A DNA stretch of 64,000 nt from Maribacter zhoushanensis (GCF_029350975.1 NZ_JARKMR010000003.1:229908-293907), one strand, 5' to 3'. Numbered from the stretch's first letter, positions 23,910 through 32,641 are shown. Program-made: numbers and translations. Notes: generated by a model from the letters alone, not told the origin.

Positions 23910-25784
23910 CTAACGTTTTAAGCTAAAGTGACCCTTAAATTGCTCCGAATCAGCCTCAATAAGGTACCAATAATCATCTTCTGGCAATCGTTCACCTTGA
24001 AAAGTGCCATCCCAAGATGTGGAATTTGTATTTCCGAATTTTAAGAGCTTCCCGTAGCGGTCAAAAATTGAAATCGTAACAGTGCTAAACACCTCTAATC
24101 CGTCAGGTTGAAACAAATCATTGATAGTATCTCCGTTAGGTGTGAAGAATTTTTGAATGACCAAATGATAAAACTCTTCGGTTACCACACCGCAATCTGT
24201 ATTATCTCGTACGTAAATAGTATATAATCCTCCGTCAGCAGTCTCAAAAACATTACTGGGTTGAAACGTAATTCCGTCTAAAGAATATTCAAAATTTCCA
24301 TTGTTTGAAGTTGAAACTACTATTGATGGTCCGTCAGATCTAATAGTATCAATTCGTGGTAAATCTATCTGTTCAACCGTAAAGCTTCTTGTAGCTGAGC
24401 ATCCATTTGTGTTGGTGACGATAACATCGTATTCACCAGGTTGGGTAACATCTATAAGTTGCGTTGTTGCGCCGGTAGACCATTGGTAGGTGACATTTTC
24501 CACATCGGCATCTAAGGTGATAAAAGAATCTTCACATAGAAAAACACTAGCGTCGTCAGGTATTATCGGTAATGGATTAACGATTAAGCTGACTGCTGTT
24601 CTTGTGGTAGATGCACATTCAATTTCTGTTGCATTAGCTTCGGCATAATAAGTACCTGCATCGTCAACTTCTAATCTACGATCATTCGATAAGACTAAAT
24701 TTCCACCAATAGGGGCGTCATACCAATTTATGGAGTATGCCGATGGGGTGTTCATTGATAAAATTCCTACTTCACCTTCGCAAATTTCAACATCTCCATT
24801 ACTGGTTGGAGCAGGCGGAATGGGTAATACGGTAATATCGAATACATCGGAAACTACATTACATAAATCATTATTTACATTAACAATATCCTCTGCTATT
24901 TTTGTTCTAAAGTAAGTAGTTGTGGTAACTGAAGGTGTGTTTAGAATAGCACTGTTTTCACCGGGTATATCTGTCCATGTTTGTTGATCCGTGCTCTGTT
25001 GCCATTGGTACGCATGAGAACTAAAAACAGAAGAATCTGGTGTTGCGGTAAGCGTTCTTGATACTCCGCCTTGGTCTTCACAAACAACCAAGCTAGCTTC
25101 ATTAGCAGCGGTAGAAATGGTGACATTGTCGCCGCAAGAACGAAATAGGATATCGTCTATGGCCAAATCGTTTCCGCAACCTCCATTACTGTTGTTTCTC
25201 ATTTTGAGTATGACCGATGTTTGTCCTGGTTCGGTTTTAAAAACCAAGGCATATTGTTCCCATACGGTAGTACCTGTTCCTGGTATACTGCCCGTATCAC
25301 CCTGGGCAAGCATATTGGTGTCTGTTCCATCCCAAATTTGAAAGCGTACATTTACAGGTATACTATTGCCTTCACAGCTACCTGCAGGCTGTAAGTTTAT
25401 TAACCATGATGAAAATTCATAAGTGGTATTCTCACATAGGCCACTTACCTCTCTTTGATAGAACTGCCCGGCTGTAAAGCTGGCGTTTACAATAAATGCT
25501 TTTCCGTTAGTATCCCCTGGTGTATGGTCTTGTAGTGATAGCCAATCAAAATAGTTTGTGGTGCTAGATATGGTATAATCGCCATCATTGGGTGTGCCCG
25601 TAGTAAATTGATATGAAGTGGTACCGGCTGATAGCGCCGGTCCGTCGGTGGTGCCAGACCCAAAATCTTCAATAAAAATGGGGTCACCGGAATTTCCACC
25701 GCAAAATCCAAGTTGTGCCTGCAGTGTAGCTATGCTACAGCAGGTGAATACTATGGAGAGTAAAAAAAGTTTGGGGCACCTCAT
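23910..25784 (-). CDS. T9SS type B sorting-domain surface protein
   Basis: 624 aa. Signal peptide (to about residue 23, TLQAQ), an N-terminal lectin-like/MAM-like beta domain (GDPIFIEDFGSGTTDGPALSAG ... FSSWLINLQPAGSC ... CGNDLAIDDILFRSC), then Ig/PKD-like modules (YQWQQSTDQQTWTDIPGENSA; PPAPTSNGDVEICEGEVGILS; YQWSTGATTQLIDV), and the C-terminal CHU_C domain (KFFTPNGDTINDLFQPDG ... FDRYGKLLKFG ... WDGTFQGERLPEDDYWYLIE). The CHU_C tail directs export through the type IX system linked to gliding motility. Likely a surface adhesin; ligand unknown. Confidence 0.92.
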   Translation of the reverse strand: MRCPKLFLLSIVFTCCSIATLQAQLGFCGGNSGDPIFIEDFGSGTTDGPALSAGTTSYQFTTGTPNDGDYTISSTTNYFDWLSLQDHTPGDTNGKAFIVNASFTAGQFYQREVSGLCENTTYEFSSWLINLQPAGSCEGNSIPVNVRFQIWDGTDTNMLAQGDTGSIPGTGTTVWEQYALVFKTEPGQTSVILKMRNNSNGGCGNDLAIDDILFRSCGDNVTISTAANEASLVVCEDQGGVSRTLTATPDSSVFSSHAYQWQQSTDQQTWTDIPGENSAILNTPSVTTTTYFRTKIAEDIVNVNNDLCNVVSDVFDITVLPIPPAPTSNGDVEICEGEVGILSMNTPSAYSINWYDAPIGGNLVLSNDRRLEVDDAGTYYAEANATEIECASTTRTAVSLIVNPLPIIPDDASVFLCEDSFITLDADVENVTYQWSTGATTQLIDVTQPGEYDVIVTNTNGCSATRSFTVEQIDLPRIDTIRSDGPSIVVSTSNNGNFEYSLDGITFQPSNVFETADGGLYTIYVRDNTDCGVVTEEFYHLVIQKFFTPNGDTINDLFQPDGLEVFSTVTISIFDRYGKLLKFGNTNSTSWDGTFQGERLPEDDYWYLIEADSEQFKGHFSLKR

Positions 25785-25898
25785 AATCTAAGGTTAAAGA
25801 TATACTTTTTAAAAAGATAGATAGTTATAGTTTAGCTTTGATCATGTTACGGTGCTAAGAATGGTATTTTTACGATAATGAGAACTTAACCCTATTGT

Positions 25899-26759
25899 AT
25901 GTTAAATGTATTGGATTTAAAAATATCCAGACCCGGACTTTGGTTTCCTACTATCTGGATTTATTTAGTTCCTTTTGCCAATCAGGTTGATTACTGGCAG
26001 TCTTTTAATTTTTGGCTCGGACTATTTTTTGTCACCTTTCCCTTAAACTATTTGGTCTACGGTCTAAATGATTTTAATGATGTTAGTGCAGATGCGGTAA
26101 ATGATAGAAAAGGAAATTTTCTGTTTGGTGCAAAGGCTTCAAAGTTGCAACTTAAAGGTGTGCTAACTAAAATTACCATACTCACAACGGTATTTGTAAT
26201 TGCGTTCACCTTTATATCCGGATTTAAAATGTTCTTACTGTTATTGTTTATGGTAGTCGTAAACATTCTCTATAATTTTAAGCCGTTTAGAATAAAAGAG
26301 CGACCACCGTTTGAAATTCTAATTCAGGTAGGTTATGTAGTAACCGTATTCTTCTCAACGGAGCTTAATAACCTAGAAACGCTACCATGGCAGACATTGG
26401 TGTATTTATCATTGTTTGCTTTTCAGGCACATATTGCTGGCGAAATAATGGATATAGAGCCAGATTTGGCTTCTGGAAAAAGAACCACCGCAACCTTGGT
26501 TGGGCGTAAAAACTCAAAATTGTTGATGCTTTTGATTTTGGTGTGCGAATCTGTTTTGGTTTGGTACTGGTTTCAAGACATCGTTTTAGCTTCTTTTCTT
26601 GGTCTTTTCTCAGCGTTTATGGTGTTAGATATTTTTGTAATTTTTAAAGGTAGGGCGTATACGCTGCCACAGATGAAATTGTTTGGTTACCTAATTAACA
26701 TATCGGCATTGGCTTCAATGCTTTGGGTGCTGTATAGCGGTAAATTGATAATGGCTTAG
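25899..26759 (+). CDS. UbiA-family prenyltransferase
   Basis: 286-aa polytopic enzyme with about eight or nine TM helices. The first Asp-rich motif is NDFNDVSADAVNDRKGN and the second is GEIMDIEPDLASGKRTT, both needed to bind prenyl diphosphate and Mg2+. The YGLNDFNDVSAD context resembles lycopene elongase-type members more than UbiA or MenA, so the acceptor may be a carotenoid or another lipid; I cannot fix the substrate. Divergent from the T9SS cargo gene, 83 bp before leuS. Confidence 0.85.
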   Translation: MLNVLDLKISRPGLWFPTIWIYLVPFANQVDYWQSFNFWLGLFFVTFPLNYLVYGLNDFNDVSADAVNDRKGNFLFGAKASKLQLKGVLTKITILTTVFVIAFTFISGFKMFLLLLFMVVVNILYNFKPFRIKERPPFEILIQVGYVVTVFFSTELNNLETLPWQTLVYLSLFAFQAHIAGEIMDIEPDLASGKRTTATLVGRKNSKLLMLLILVCESVLVWYWFQDIVLASFLGLFSAFMVLDIFVIFKGRAYTLPQMKLFGYLINISALASMLWVLYSGKLIMA

Positions 26760-26808
26760 GTCTATAGTTATCAATTGGTTTAAACTTTTCCCTTTAGCAG
26801 AATAAACC

Positions 26809-26816
26809 TATTTTTG
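26809..26816 (+). promoter_or_regulatory. Candidate leuS -7 box (TATTTTTG)
   Basis: TATTTTTG fits TANNTTTG, 27 bp before the leuS ATG. No convincing -33 box at standard spacing. Confidence 0.45.
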
Positions 26817-26842
26817 CGACTTACAGAAAAGAAGTAAATATC

Positions 26843-29800
26843 ATGCAATACAATTTCAACGAAATTGAAGCCAAATGGCAAAAATACTGGGCAGAAAATC
26901 AAACATTTAAAGCGGAGAACGATTCTGAAAAAGAAAAGTTCTATGTGCTGGATATGTTTCCTTATCCTTCTGGTGCGGGGCTCCATGTTGGGCATCCTTT
27001 AGGGTATATTGCCAGTGATATTTATGCGCGCTACAAAAGGCATAAAGGTTTTAATGTATTGCACCCACAAGGGTATGATTCTTTTGGTTTGCCTGCAGAG
27101 CAATATGCTATACAAACAGGTCAACATCCCGCAGTTACTACCGCAGCTAACGTAAAAACCTACCGTAGACAATTAGATCAACTAGGTTTCTCTTTTGATT
27201 GGAGCAGAGAGGTGCGTACTTCTAGTCCTGAATATTATAAATGGACACAATGGATATTTATTCAGATTTTCAATTCTTGGTACAATAAAGATTCTGATAA
27301 GGCAGAAGATATAGAAACTTTGATTTCTAAATTTTCTTCGGATGGAAATGCTAATGTAAACGCCGTTTGTGACGATGATATCATATCGTTTTCCGCAGAT
27401 GATTGGAATGCTTTTTCTGATGTTAAAAAACAAGAAATATTATTACAATATAGATTAACGTACTTGGCGGATACTGAAGTAAACTGGTGTCCGGCGTTAG
27501 GTACGGTATTGGCTAATGACGAAATAGTAAACGGAGTGTCAGAACGTGGTGGTCACCCGGTTGTTCGTAAAAAAATGACCCAGTGGAGTATGCGTATTTC
27601 TGCATATGCACAACGTTTATTAGATGGTTTGGCAAAAATAGATTGGCCACAGCCATTAAAAGATTCACAAACGAATTGGATAGGTCGTTCACAAGGAGCT
27701 TCGGCGGTATTTAATGTAAAGGGGCATGATGAAAAAATAGAAGTATTTACGACAAGGCCTGATACTATCTTTGGAGTGTCGTTTATGACCTTGGCGCCAG
27801 AGCATGAATTAGTAAGTGAAATTACTACCGCAGAGCAGAAAGCTGAGGTAGAAGCATATATTGAGGCAACAGCAAAACGTAGTGAGCGTGATCGTATGGC
27901 AGATGTAAAAACCATTTCTGGTGCATTTACAGGCGCTTATGCAGAGCACCCTTTTACAAAAGAACCTATTCCAATTTGGATCGGTGATTATGTGTTGGCG
28001 GGTTATGGTACAGGTGCTGTAATGTCCGTGCCATGTGGTGATCAGCGCGATTATGATTTTGCAAAACATTTTGATATAGATATCCCTAACATATTTGAAG
28101 GTGTGGATATTTCTGAAGAAGCTTTTGCTGACAAGGAAAAAACGGTTATTGCCAATTCTGATTTCTTGAACGGATTACCGTATAAGAAAGCTATGAAATT
28201 AGCAATCTATGAACTGGAGAAAATAGGACACGGAGAAGGTAAAATAAATTACCGTTTACGCGATGCTGTTTTTAGTCGCCAAAGATATTGGGGAGAACCT
28301 TTCCCGGTGTATTATGTAGACGGTATGCCGCAAATGTTGGATAAAAAATTCTTGCCTTTAGAATTGCCAGAGGTTGATAAATATTTACCTACGGAAACCG
28401 GTGAACCACCATTGGGTAATGCAAAAGAATGGCATTGGTTGCAATATGGCGATGAAGGCAAAGTGGTATCTGAAGAAGAGTTTAATAATTCCTCCCCTTC
28501 GGGGAGGCTAGGTGGGGCTCTTGAATTGAACACCATGCCAGGTTGGGCAGGTAGTTCACAGTACTTTAATAGGTACATGGATCCACATAATAATGAAGAG
28601 ATATTTTCTAAAGATGCTATTGATTACTGGCAAGATGTAGATTTATATATAGGTGGTAGCGAGCACGCAACAGGTCACTTATTGTATTCTCGTTTCTGGC
28701 AAAAATTCATGTTTGATAAAGGTTTGGTGCCTAAAGATGAGTTTGCTAAAAAACTTATTAATCAAGGAATGATTACTGGGACTAGTGCTTTTGTTTATAA
28801 AGTGCTATGGGAAATAACTCAAGCTGATGAACATTATAGTAAAGATGAAATTGTAAAGTTTCATTCCGAGTTGATAAATAATAATCAAATTTTTATTTCT
28901 AAAAGTGTTAGAAATAAACTTGTTCATTCTGAGAATCCTGATGATTTTAAGGAGTTAATTGATGAGGTAAAAGGGATACTGAATAAGTTAGAAGAGGTTG
29001 CGCAAAAGAGGTTTCCTAAAACTGAAATAATACGTGTCGAATTGGATTTGGGTAAAAATTTCGCAATACCTATTCATGTTGATGTATCTATGGTTAATGG
29101 TTCTGATGAATTAGACGTCGAATCTTTTAAAAAATGGAGAAGTGAATATAAAAATGCTATTTTGATTGGTGAGACAGGTAGAATTATTCAAGAAAAGAAT
29201 GACAAATACATTGTAGGTCGCGAAGTCGAAAAAATGTCCAAATCCAAATACAACGTAGTAAATCCAGATGCTATTTGTGAAGAATATGGTGCAGACAGTC
29301 TGCGTTTGTATGAAATGTTCTTAGGTCCGTTAGAGCAATCTAAACCTTGGAATACGGCAGGTATTACGGGAGCACATGGTTTCTTAAAGAAATTGTGGAA
29401 ATTGTACACGCCATTTTTAGATGAAACCGCGATCGCTGAGCGTAGCCGAAGTGGAGAAGAACCATCTAAAGAATCTTGGAAAACATTGCATAAGACTATT
29501 AAAAAAGTAGAAGAGGATATTGAAAACTTCAGTTTTAATACATCGGTATCTACTTTCATGATCTGTGTAAATGAACTTTCAGCTCAAAAATGTGTCAGCA
29601 GAAAAGTGTTGGAGCCATTGGCAATATTGGTATCGCCATATGCGCCACATATTGCGGAAGAGTTGTGGAGCAAATTGGGTCATTCAGATTCTATTGCAAC
29701 GGCACCTTTTCCAAAATTTGAAGAAAAGTATATCAAAGAAAGTGATAAAGAATATCCTATTTCCTTTAACGGTAAAATGAAATTTACCATGCAGTTGTCC

Positions 29801-29929
29801 TTAGATTTAAGTAAAGATGAAATAGAGGCTGCGGTCATGGCACATGAAAAAACCCAACAACAATTGGCAGGGCGTACTCCTAAAAAGGTGATTGTAGTAC
29901 CTGGTAAAATTGTAAATATTGTTGGTTAA
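26843..29929 (+). CDS. leuS: Leucyl-tRNA synthetase with in-frame insertions
   Basis: Charges tRNA-Leu. Class I motifs are intact: HVGH (residues 48-51) after YPSGAGL and KMSKS (797-801). The editing domain shows TTRPDTIFGVSF and VMSVPCGDQRDYDF. At 1028 aa it is some 85 residues longer than the ~940 typical of Bacteroidota. The extra length is mainly residues ~653-740, where a short beta segment is normally found after GTSAFVY; here a helical block with RNKLVH (Arg690, His695) is inserted. Two short low-complexity patches, SSPSGRLGGA (~550-559) and AIAERSRSGEEPS (~863-875), are encoded by palindromic repeat DNA. The frame is open throughout, so the enzyme is presumably active. Confidence 0.96.
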   Translation: MQYNFNEIEAKWQKYWAENQTFKAENDSEKEKFYVLDMFPYPSGAGLHVGHPLGYIASDIYARYKRHKGFNVLHPQGYDSFGLPAEQYAIQTGQHPAVTTAANVKTYRRQLDQLGFSFDWSREVRTSSPEYYKWTQWIFIQIFNSWYNKDSDKAEDIETLISKFSSDGNANVNAVCDDDIISFSADDWNAFSDVKKQEILLQYRLTYLADTEVNWCPALGTVLANDEIVNGVSERGGHPVVRKKMTQWSMRISAYAQRLLDGLAKIDWPQPLKDSQTNWIGRSQGASAVFNVKGHDEKIEVFTTRPDTIFGVSFMTLAPEHELVSEITTAEQKAEVEAYIEATAKRSERDRMADVKTISGAFTGAYAEHPFTKEPIPIWIGDYVLAGYGTGAVMSVPCGDQRDYDFAKHFDIDIPNIFEGVDISEEAFADKEKTVIANSDFLNGLPYKKAMKLAIYELEKIGHGEGKINYRLRDAVFSRQRYWGEPFPVYYVDGMPQMLDKKFLPLELPEVDKYLPTETGEPPLGNAKEWHWLQYGDEGKVVSEEEFNNSSPSGRLGGALELNTMPGWAGSSQYFNRYMDPHNNEEIFSKDAIDYWQDVDLYIGGSEHATGHLLYSRFWQKFMFDKGLVPKDEFAKKLINQGMITGTSAFVYKVLWEITQADEHYSKDEIVKFHSELINNNQIFISKSVRNKLVHSENPDDFKELIDEVKGILNKLEEVAQKRFPKTEIIRVELDLGKNFAIPIHVDVSMVNGSDELDVESFKKWRSEYKNAILIGETGRIIQEKNDKYIVGREVEKMSKSKYNVVNPDAICEEYGADSLRLYEMFLGPLEQSKPWNTAGITGAHGFLKKLWKLYTPFLDETAIAERSRSGEEPSKESWKTLHKTIKKVEEDIENFSFNTSVSTFMICVNELSAQKCVSRKVLEPLAILVSPYAPHIAEELWSKLGHSDSIATAPFPKFEEKYIKESDKEYPISFNGKMKFTMQLSLDLSKDEIEAAVMAHEKTQQQLAGRTPKKVIVVPGKIVNIVG
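28491..28519 (+). repeat. Palindromic repeat inside leuS (CCTCCCC-TTC-GGGGAGG)
   Basis: CCTCCCC (28491-28497), TTC loop, GGGGAGG (28501-28507), then CTAGGTGGGGCT. A perfect GC-rich 7-bp stem within an AT-rich gene, translated as SSPSGRLGGA just before the conserved LELNTMPGWAG. The sequence looks like the short intergenic palindromes dispersed through many flavobacterial genomes; only one copy is seen in this window, so its repetitive nature rests on recollection. Confidence 0.6.
28799..29062 (+). other. Foreign helical insert in LeuRS with R-x4-H motif
   Basis: Codons ~653-740 replace the usual ~20-residue linker between GTSAFVY and PIHVDV. The translation contains SKDEIVKFHSELINN, SVRNKLVHSENPDDF, and ELIDEVKGILNKLEEVAQ: two or three helices with an RNKLVH turn, the R-x4-H arrangement typical of HEPN-fold ribonucleases. 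It is more AT-rich than the flanking synthetase. Fold assignment is inference. Confidence 0.5.
29429..29455 (+). repeat. Second repeat-derived segment inside leuS
   Basis: GATCGCTGAGCGTAGCCGAA (29431-29450) followed by GTG is translated as AIAERSRSG. CTGAGCGTAGCCGAAG and its complement CTTCGGCTACGCTCAG resemble a short repeat common between genes in Bacteroidota. Again a single copy in this window. Confidence 0.5.
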
Positions 29930-29950
29930 CTCTTAAATAGTATAACTGGA

Positions 29951-29981
29951 AAAGAGGCAATGAGAATTGCCTCTTTTTTTT
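29951..29981 (+). terminator. Rho-independent terminator after leuS
   Basis: A perfect 10-bp stem AAAGAGGCAA / TTGCCTCTTT with loop TGAGAA, followed by more T. Confidence 0.93.
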
Positions 29982-30015
29982 GCATTAATTATTTATCAAG
30001 GTTATGGTTAAATTG

Positions 30016-30060
30016 AGGGGTATAATTTAAAAATTAATATAAAAATGAAATATACCCCCT
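30016..30060. repeat. Inverted repeat upstream of ald
   Basis: AGGGGTATA (from 30016) is mirrored by TATACCCCCT (to 30060) with one bulged C and an AT-rich 25-nt interior. It lies about 130 bp upstream of the ald start and could be an operator for an Lrp/AsnC regulator such as the one encoded 2 kb downstream; not tested. Confidence 0.4.
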
Positions 30061-30132
30061 AAAAAATTAGGGTATGTTTGTGATAAAATGATAATTATAA
30101 CACAATACCCCTGTGTTTTGTCGAATTAATGT

Positions 30133-30162
30133 TTGATATGTTATTAATTAGTTTCAATTTTG
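30133..30162 (+). promoter_or_regulatory. Candidate ald promoter (TTG-N19-CAATTTTG)
   Basis: TTG at 30133-30135 and CAATTTTG at 30155-30162 are separated by 19 bp, the optimal Bacteroidota spacing; the -7 box has one mismatch to TANNTTTG. The ald ATG is 24 bp further on. Confidence 0.5.
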
Positions 30163-30186
30163 CAATGTAACATTAAATGATAAATC

Positions 30187-31287
30187 ATGATTGTTGGTAT
30201 TCCAAAAGAAATTAAGAACAATGAAAGCAGGGTAGGTATGACACCGGCCGGAGTTTTCGAATTGGTAAAGAACAACCACAAAGTATATGTACAATCAGGT
30301 GCTGGTGAAGGAAGTGGTTTTTTTAATCAAGATTATCAACAGGCAGGTGCTGTAATACTAGATACTATTGGTCAAGTATATGCTATGAGCGAAATGATCG
30401 TAAAAGTAAAAGAGCCTATTGCAGAAGAGTATAATTTAATACAGGAAGGTCAAATACTATTTACATATTTCCATTTTGCGTCAAGTGAGGCATTGACCAA
30501 GGCAATGATCAAGCAAAAAGCGGTTTGCATAGCATATGAAACGGTAGAGGATGAAGAAGGAACATTGCCACTTTTAACGCCAATGTCAGAAGTTGCCGGT
30601 AGAATGGCCATACAACAAGGTGCTAAATATTTAGAAAAACCTGTAAAAGGCCGTGGAGTGTTATTAGGTGGTGTGCCAGGTGTGGCCCCGGGCAAAGTTT
30701 TGGTGTTAGGTGCCGGTGTTGTGGGTATACAAGCTGCTAAAATGGCAGCAGGTTTAGGGGCTCATGTAACTATATTAGATGTGAATATGAAGCGTTTGCG
30801 TTATGCAAACGATGTAATGCCACCACATGTAGTAACTGAATTTTCAAATGAGTTTAATATTAGAAGACTTATAAAAACACATGATCTTATTATTGGTGGT
30901 GTTTTATTAAAAGGAGCTAAAGCTCCAAATTTGATTACAAGAGACATGTTGAAAGAAATGAGACCTGGAACTGTAATTGTCGATGTTGCTGTGGATCAAG
31001 GCGGATGTGTAGAAACTACCAAGCCTACCACACATGAAGATCCTATTTATATTATTGATGACGTGGTTCATTATTCGGTAGCAAATATGCCGGGTGCTGT
31101 ACCTTATACGTCAACTATGGCTTTAACGAATGTAACGTTGCCCTATGCGTTAAAGCTTGCTAATTTGGGTTGGGAAGAAGCATGTGAAAAAGATGCACCT
31201 TTAAAGAAAGGATTAAATATAGTAGAAGGAAATGTAGTGTATCAAGAAATTATTGAAGCCTTTGGTTGGGAAGAGATAGTTGCTTAA
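30187..31287 (+). CDS. ald: Alanine dehydrogenase
   Basis: 366 aa, NAD-dependent interconversion of alanine and pyruvate plus ammonia. N-terminal MIVGIPKEIKNNESRVGMTPAGV, VKVKEPIAEEY (active-site Lys), the FTYFHFASS segment (His), and the NAD-binding GAGVVGIQAAKMAAGLGAHVTILD. Normal length. Monocistronic, with its own promoter and a terminator; an Lrp-family regulator nearby may control it. Confidence 0.95.
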   Translation: MIVGIPKEIKNNESRVGMTPAGVFELVKNNHKVYVQSGAGEGSGFFNQDYQQAGAVILDTIGQVYAMSEMIVKVKEPIAEEYNLIQEGQILFTYFHFASSEALTKAMIKQKAVCIAYETVEDEEGTLPLLTPMSEVAGRMAIQQGAKYLEKPVKGRGVLLGGVPGVAPGKVLVLGAGVVGIQAAKMAAGLGAHVTILDVNMKRLRYANDVMPPHVVTEFSNEFNIRRLIKTHDLIIGGVLLKGAKAPNLITRDMLKEMRPGTVIVDVAVDQGGCVETTKPTTHEDPIYIIDDVVHYSVANMPGAVPYTSTMALTNVTLPYALKLANLGWEEACEKDAPLKKGLNIVEGNVVYQEIIEAFGWEEIVA

Positions 31288-31313
31288 TCTGTACATTTTG
31301 TCAATAAAATATG

Positions 31314-31349
31314 CCTCGCCATATCCGAAAGGAATTTGGCGGGGTTTTT
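31314..31349 (+). terminator. Rho-independent terminator after ald
   Basis: CCTCGCCA ... TCC, GAAA loop, GGA ... TGGCGGGG with one interior mismatch, then TTTTT. Confidence 0.85.
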
Positions 31350-31422
31350 GCTTTTATAACAATAGATTCTTAAAAAAGTGGGAATCTTTAGTATATTTAA
31401 TCGATTTAAAAATTGAAACATT

Positions 31423-32118
31423 ATGATGGGATATTATATATTGATCGGAGCAATTGCTTTGGTCAGCTGGTTAGTGAGCAGTAAATTAAAAAGTAAATTC
31501 AAGCATTACTCTAAAGTACATTTGCAAAATGGAATGAGTGGTGCGGAGATTGCGGAAAAAATGTTGGCCGATCATGGTATTAGAGATGTAAAAGTAGTTT
31601 CTACACCAGGTATGCTTACCGATCATTACAACCCTGCTAACAAAACTGTAAATTTAAGTGAAGGGGTGTATAATCAACGAAATGCAGCTGCAGCAGCAGT
31701 TTCTGCACATGAGGTTGGGCACGCCGTACAACACGCGCAAGCTTACCAATGGTTAGGTATGCGTTCAAAATTGGTACCTATAGTTAGTGTAACATCTAGC
31801 ATGTCTATGTGGGTCGTATTTGGTGGTTTGGCATTAGGTGCCGCTGCCGGAGTTGGTTTTGGTTATTGGGTAGCCGTTGCCGGTCTGGTAATGATGGGTA
31901 TGGCAACTTTGTTCAGTTTTGTAACGCTGCCAGTAGAATATGATGCTAGTAATAGAGCATTGGCATGGTTGAAGAATAAAAATATAGTTACACCAGAAGA
32001 ATATAAAGGTTCTGAGGATGCATTAAAATGGGCTGCACGTACCTATTTGGTAGCTGCAATTGGTTCATTGGCAACTTTAGTGTACTGGGGACTTCAAGTT
32101 TTTGGTGGTAGAGATTAA
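31423..32118 (+). CDS. YugP-type membrane zinc metallopeptidase
   Basis: 231 aa. One N-terminal TM helix, the metal site VSAHEVGHAVQHAQAY (HExxH), then three hydrophobic segments (~120-165 and ~205-225) and LPVEYDASNRALAWL, the family's second conserved block supplying further ligands. Belongs to the Zn_peptidase_2 (YugP) group; substrates are unknown. Followed by a strong bidirectional terminator. Confidence 0.92.
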   Translation: MMGYYILIGAIALVSWLVSSKLKSKFKHYSKVHLQNGMSGAEIAEKMLADHGIRDVKVVSTPGMLTDHYNPANKTVNLSEGVYNQRNAAAAAVSAHEVGHAVQHAQAYQWLGMRSKLVPIVSVTSSMSMWVVFGGLALGAAAGVGFGYWVAVAGLVMMGMATLFSFVTLPVEYDASNRALAWLKNKNIVTPEEYKGSEDALKWAARTYLVAAIGSLATLVYWGLQVFGGRD

Positions 32119-32137
32119 GTTTAAGCTAATATTGAAT

Positions 32138-32172
32138 AAAAAAAACCTTCCCAATTTGGGAAGGTTTTTTTT
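32138..32172. terminator. Bidirectional terminator
   Basis: A-run, AACCTTCCCAA / TTTGGGAAGGTT stem, T-run: symmetrical, so it serves both the metallopeptidase (+) and the Lrp gene (-), whose stop codon lies within the structure. Confidence 0.92.
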
Positions 32173-32641
32173 ATATACTTATTTGTCTGTCAATTTGTTG
32201 GGCTAAAGAAATAAAAGTTTCTGTTCTTGAAACCCCTTCTATGGCTTGTATTTCTTTATTTAATACCTGCATTAAATGTTCATTATCTCTACATAGCACT
32301 TTAATTAGAATAGACCAATTGCCTGTAGTGTAGTGGCATTCCAAAACTTCGGGTATTTTTTCAAGCTGCTTCACGGCCATGGGGTTGCTCATTGCCTTGT
32401 CAAGATAAATACCGATGTATGCCATAGTGGTATACCCCAAAGATTTAGGGTTGACAATGAACTTGGAACCAGACAATAATCCTGATGCTTCTAGTTTTCT
32501 TAAACGTTGATGAATGGCAGCACCGGAAATTCCAATACTTCTTGCAATTTCAAGTACTGGTTTACGGGCATCTTCCATTAAAAATCGTAAGATTTTTTTA
32601 TCGATTCCGTCAATTTTAGCCAAAGAAGTAGGTGTTTTCAT
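32171..32641 (-). CDS. Lrp/AsnC-family regulator
   Basis: 156 aa. HTH (IDKKILRFLMEDARKPVLEIARSIGISGAAIHQRLRKLEASGLL) followed by the RAM ligand-binding domain (MAYIGIYLDKAMSNPMAVKQLEKIPEVLECHYTTGNWSILIKVLCRDNEHL). Probably senses an amino acid. It lies downstream of, and on the same strand as, the saccharopine dehydrogenase-like gene and 0.9 kb from ald: both are plausible targets. Confidence 0.94.
   Translation of the reverse strand: MKTPTSLAKIDGIDKKILRFLMEDARKPVLEIARSIGISGAAIHQRLRKLEASGLLSGSKFIVNPKSLGYTTMAYIGIYLDKAMSNPMAVKQLEKIPEVLECHYTTGNWSILIKVLCRDNEHLMQVLNKEIQAIEGVSRTETFISLAQQIDRQISI

Noticed and set aside
28312-28578. Leftward frame opposite the leuS palindrome
   Set aside because: Shadow of leuS; the synthetase motifs continue uninterrupted on the plus strand.
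26843-29929. LeuRS insert as an intein
   Set aside because: No Cys/Ser splice junction, no HNH/LAGLIDADG or intein blocks, and far too short for a splicing domain.
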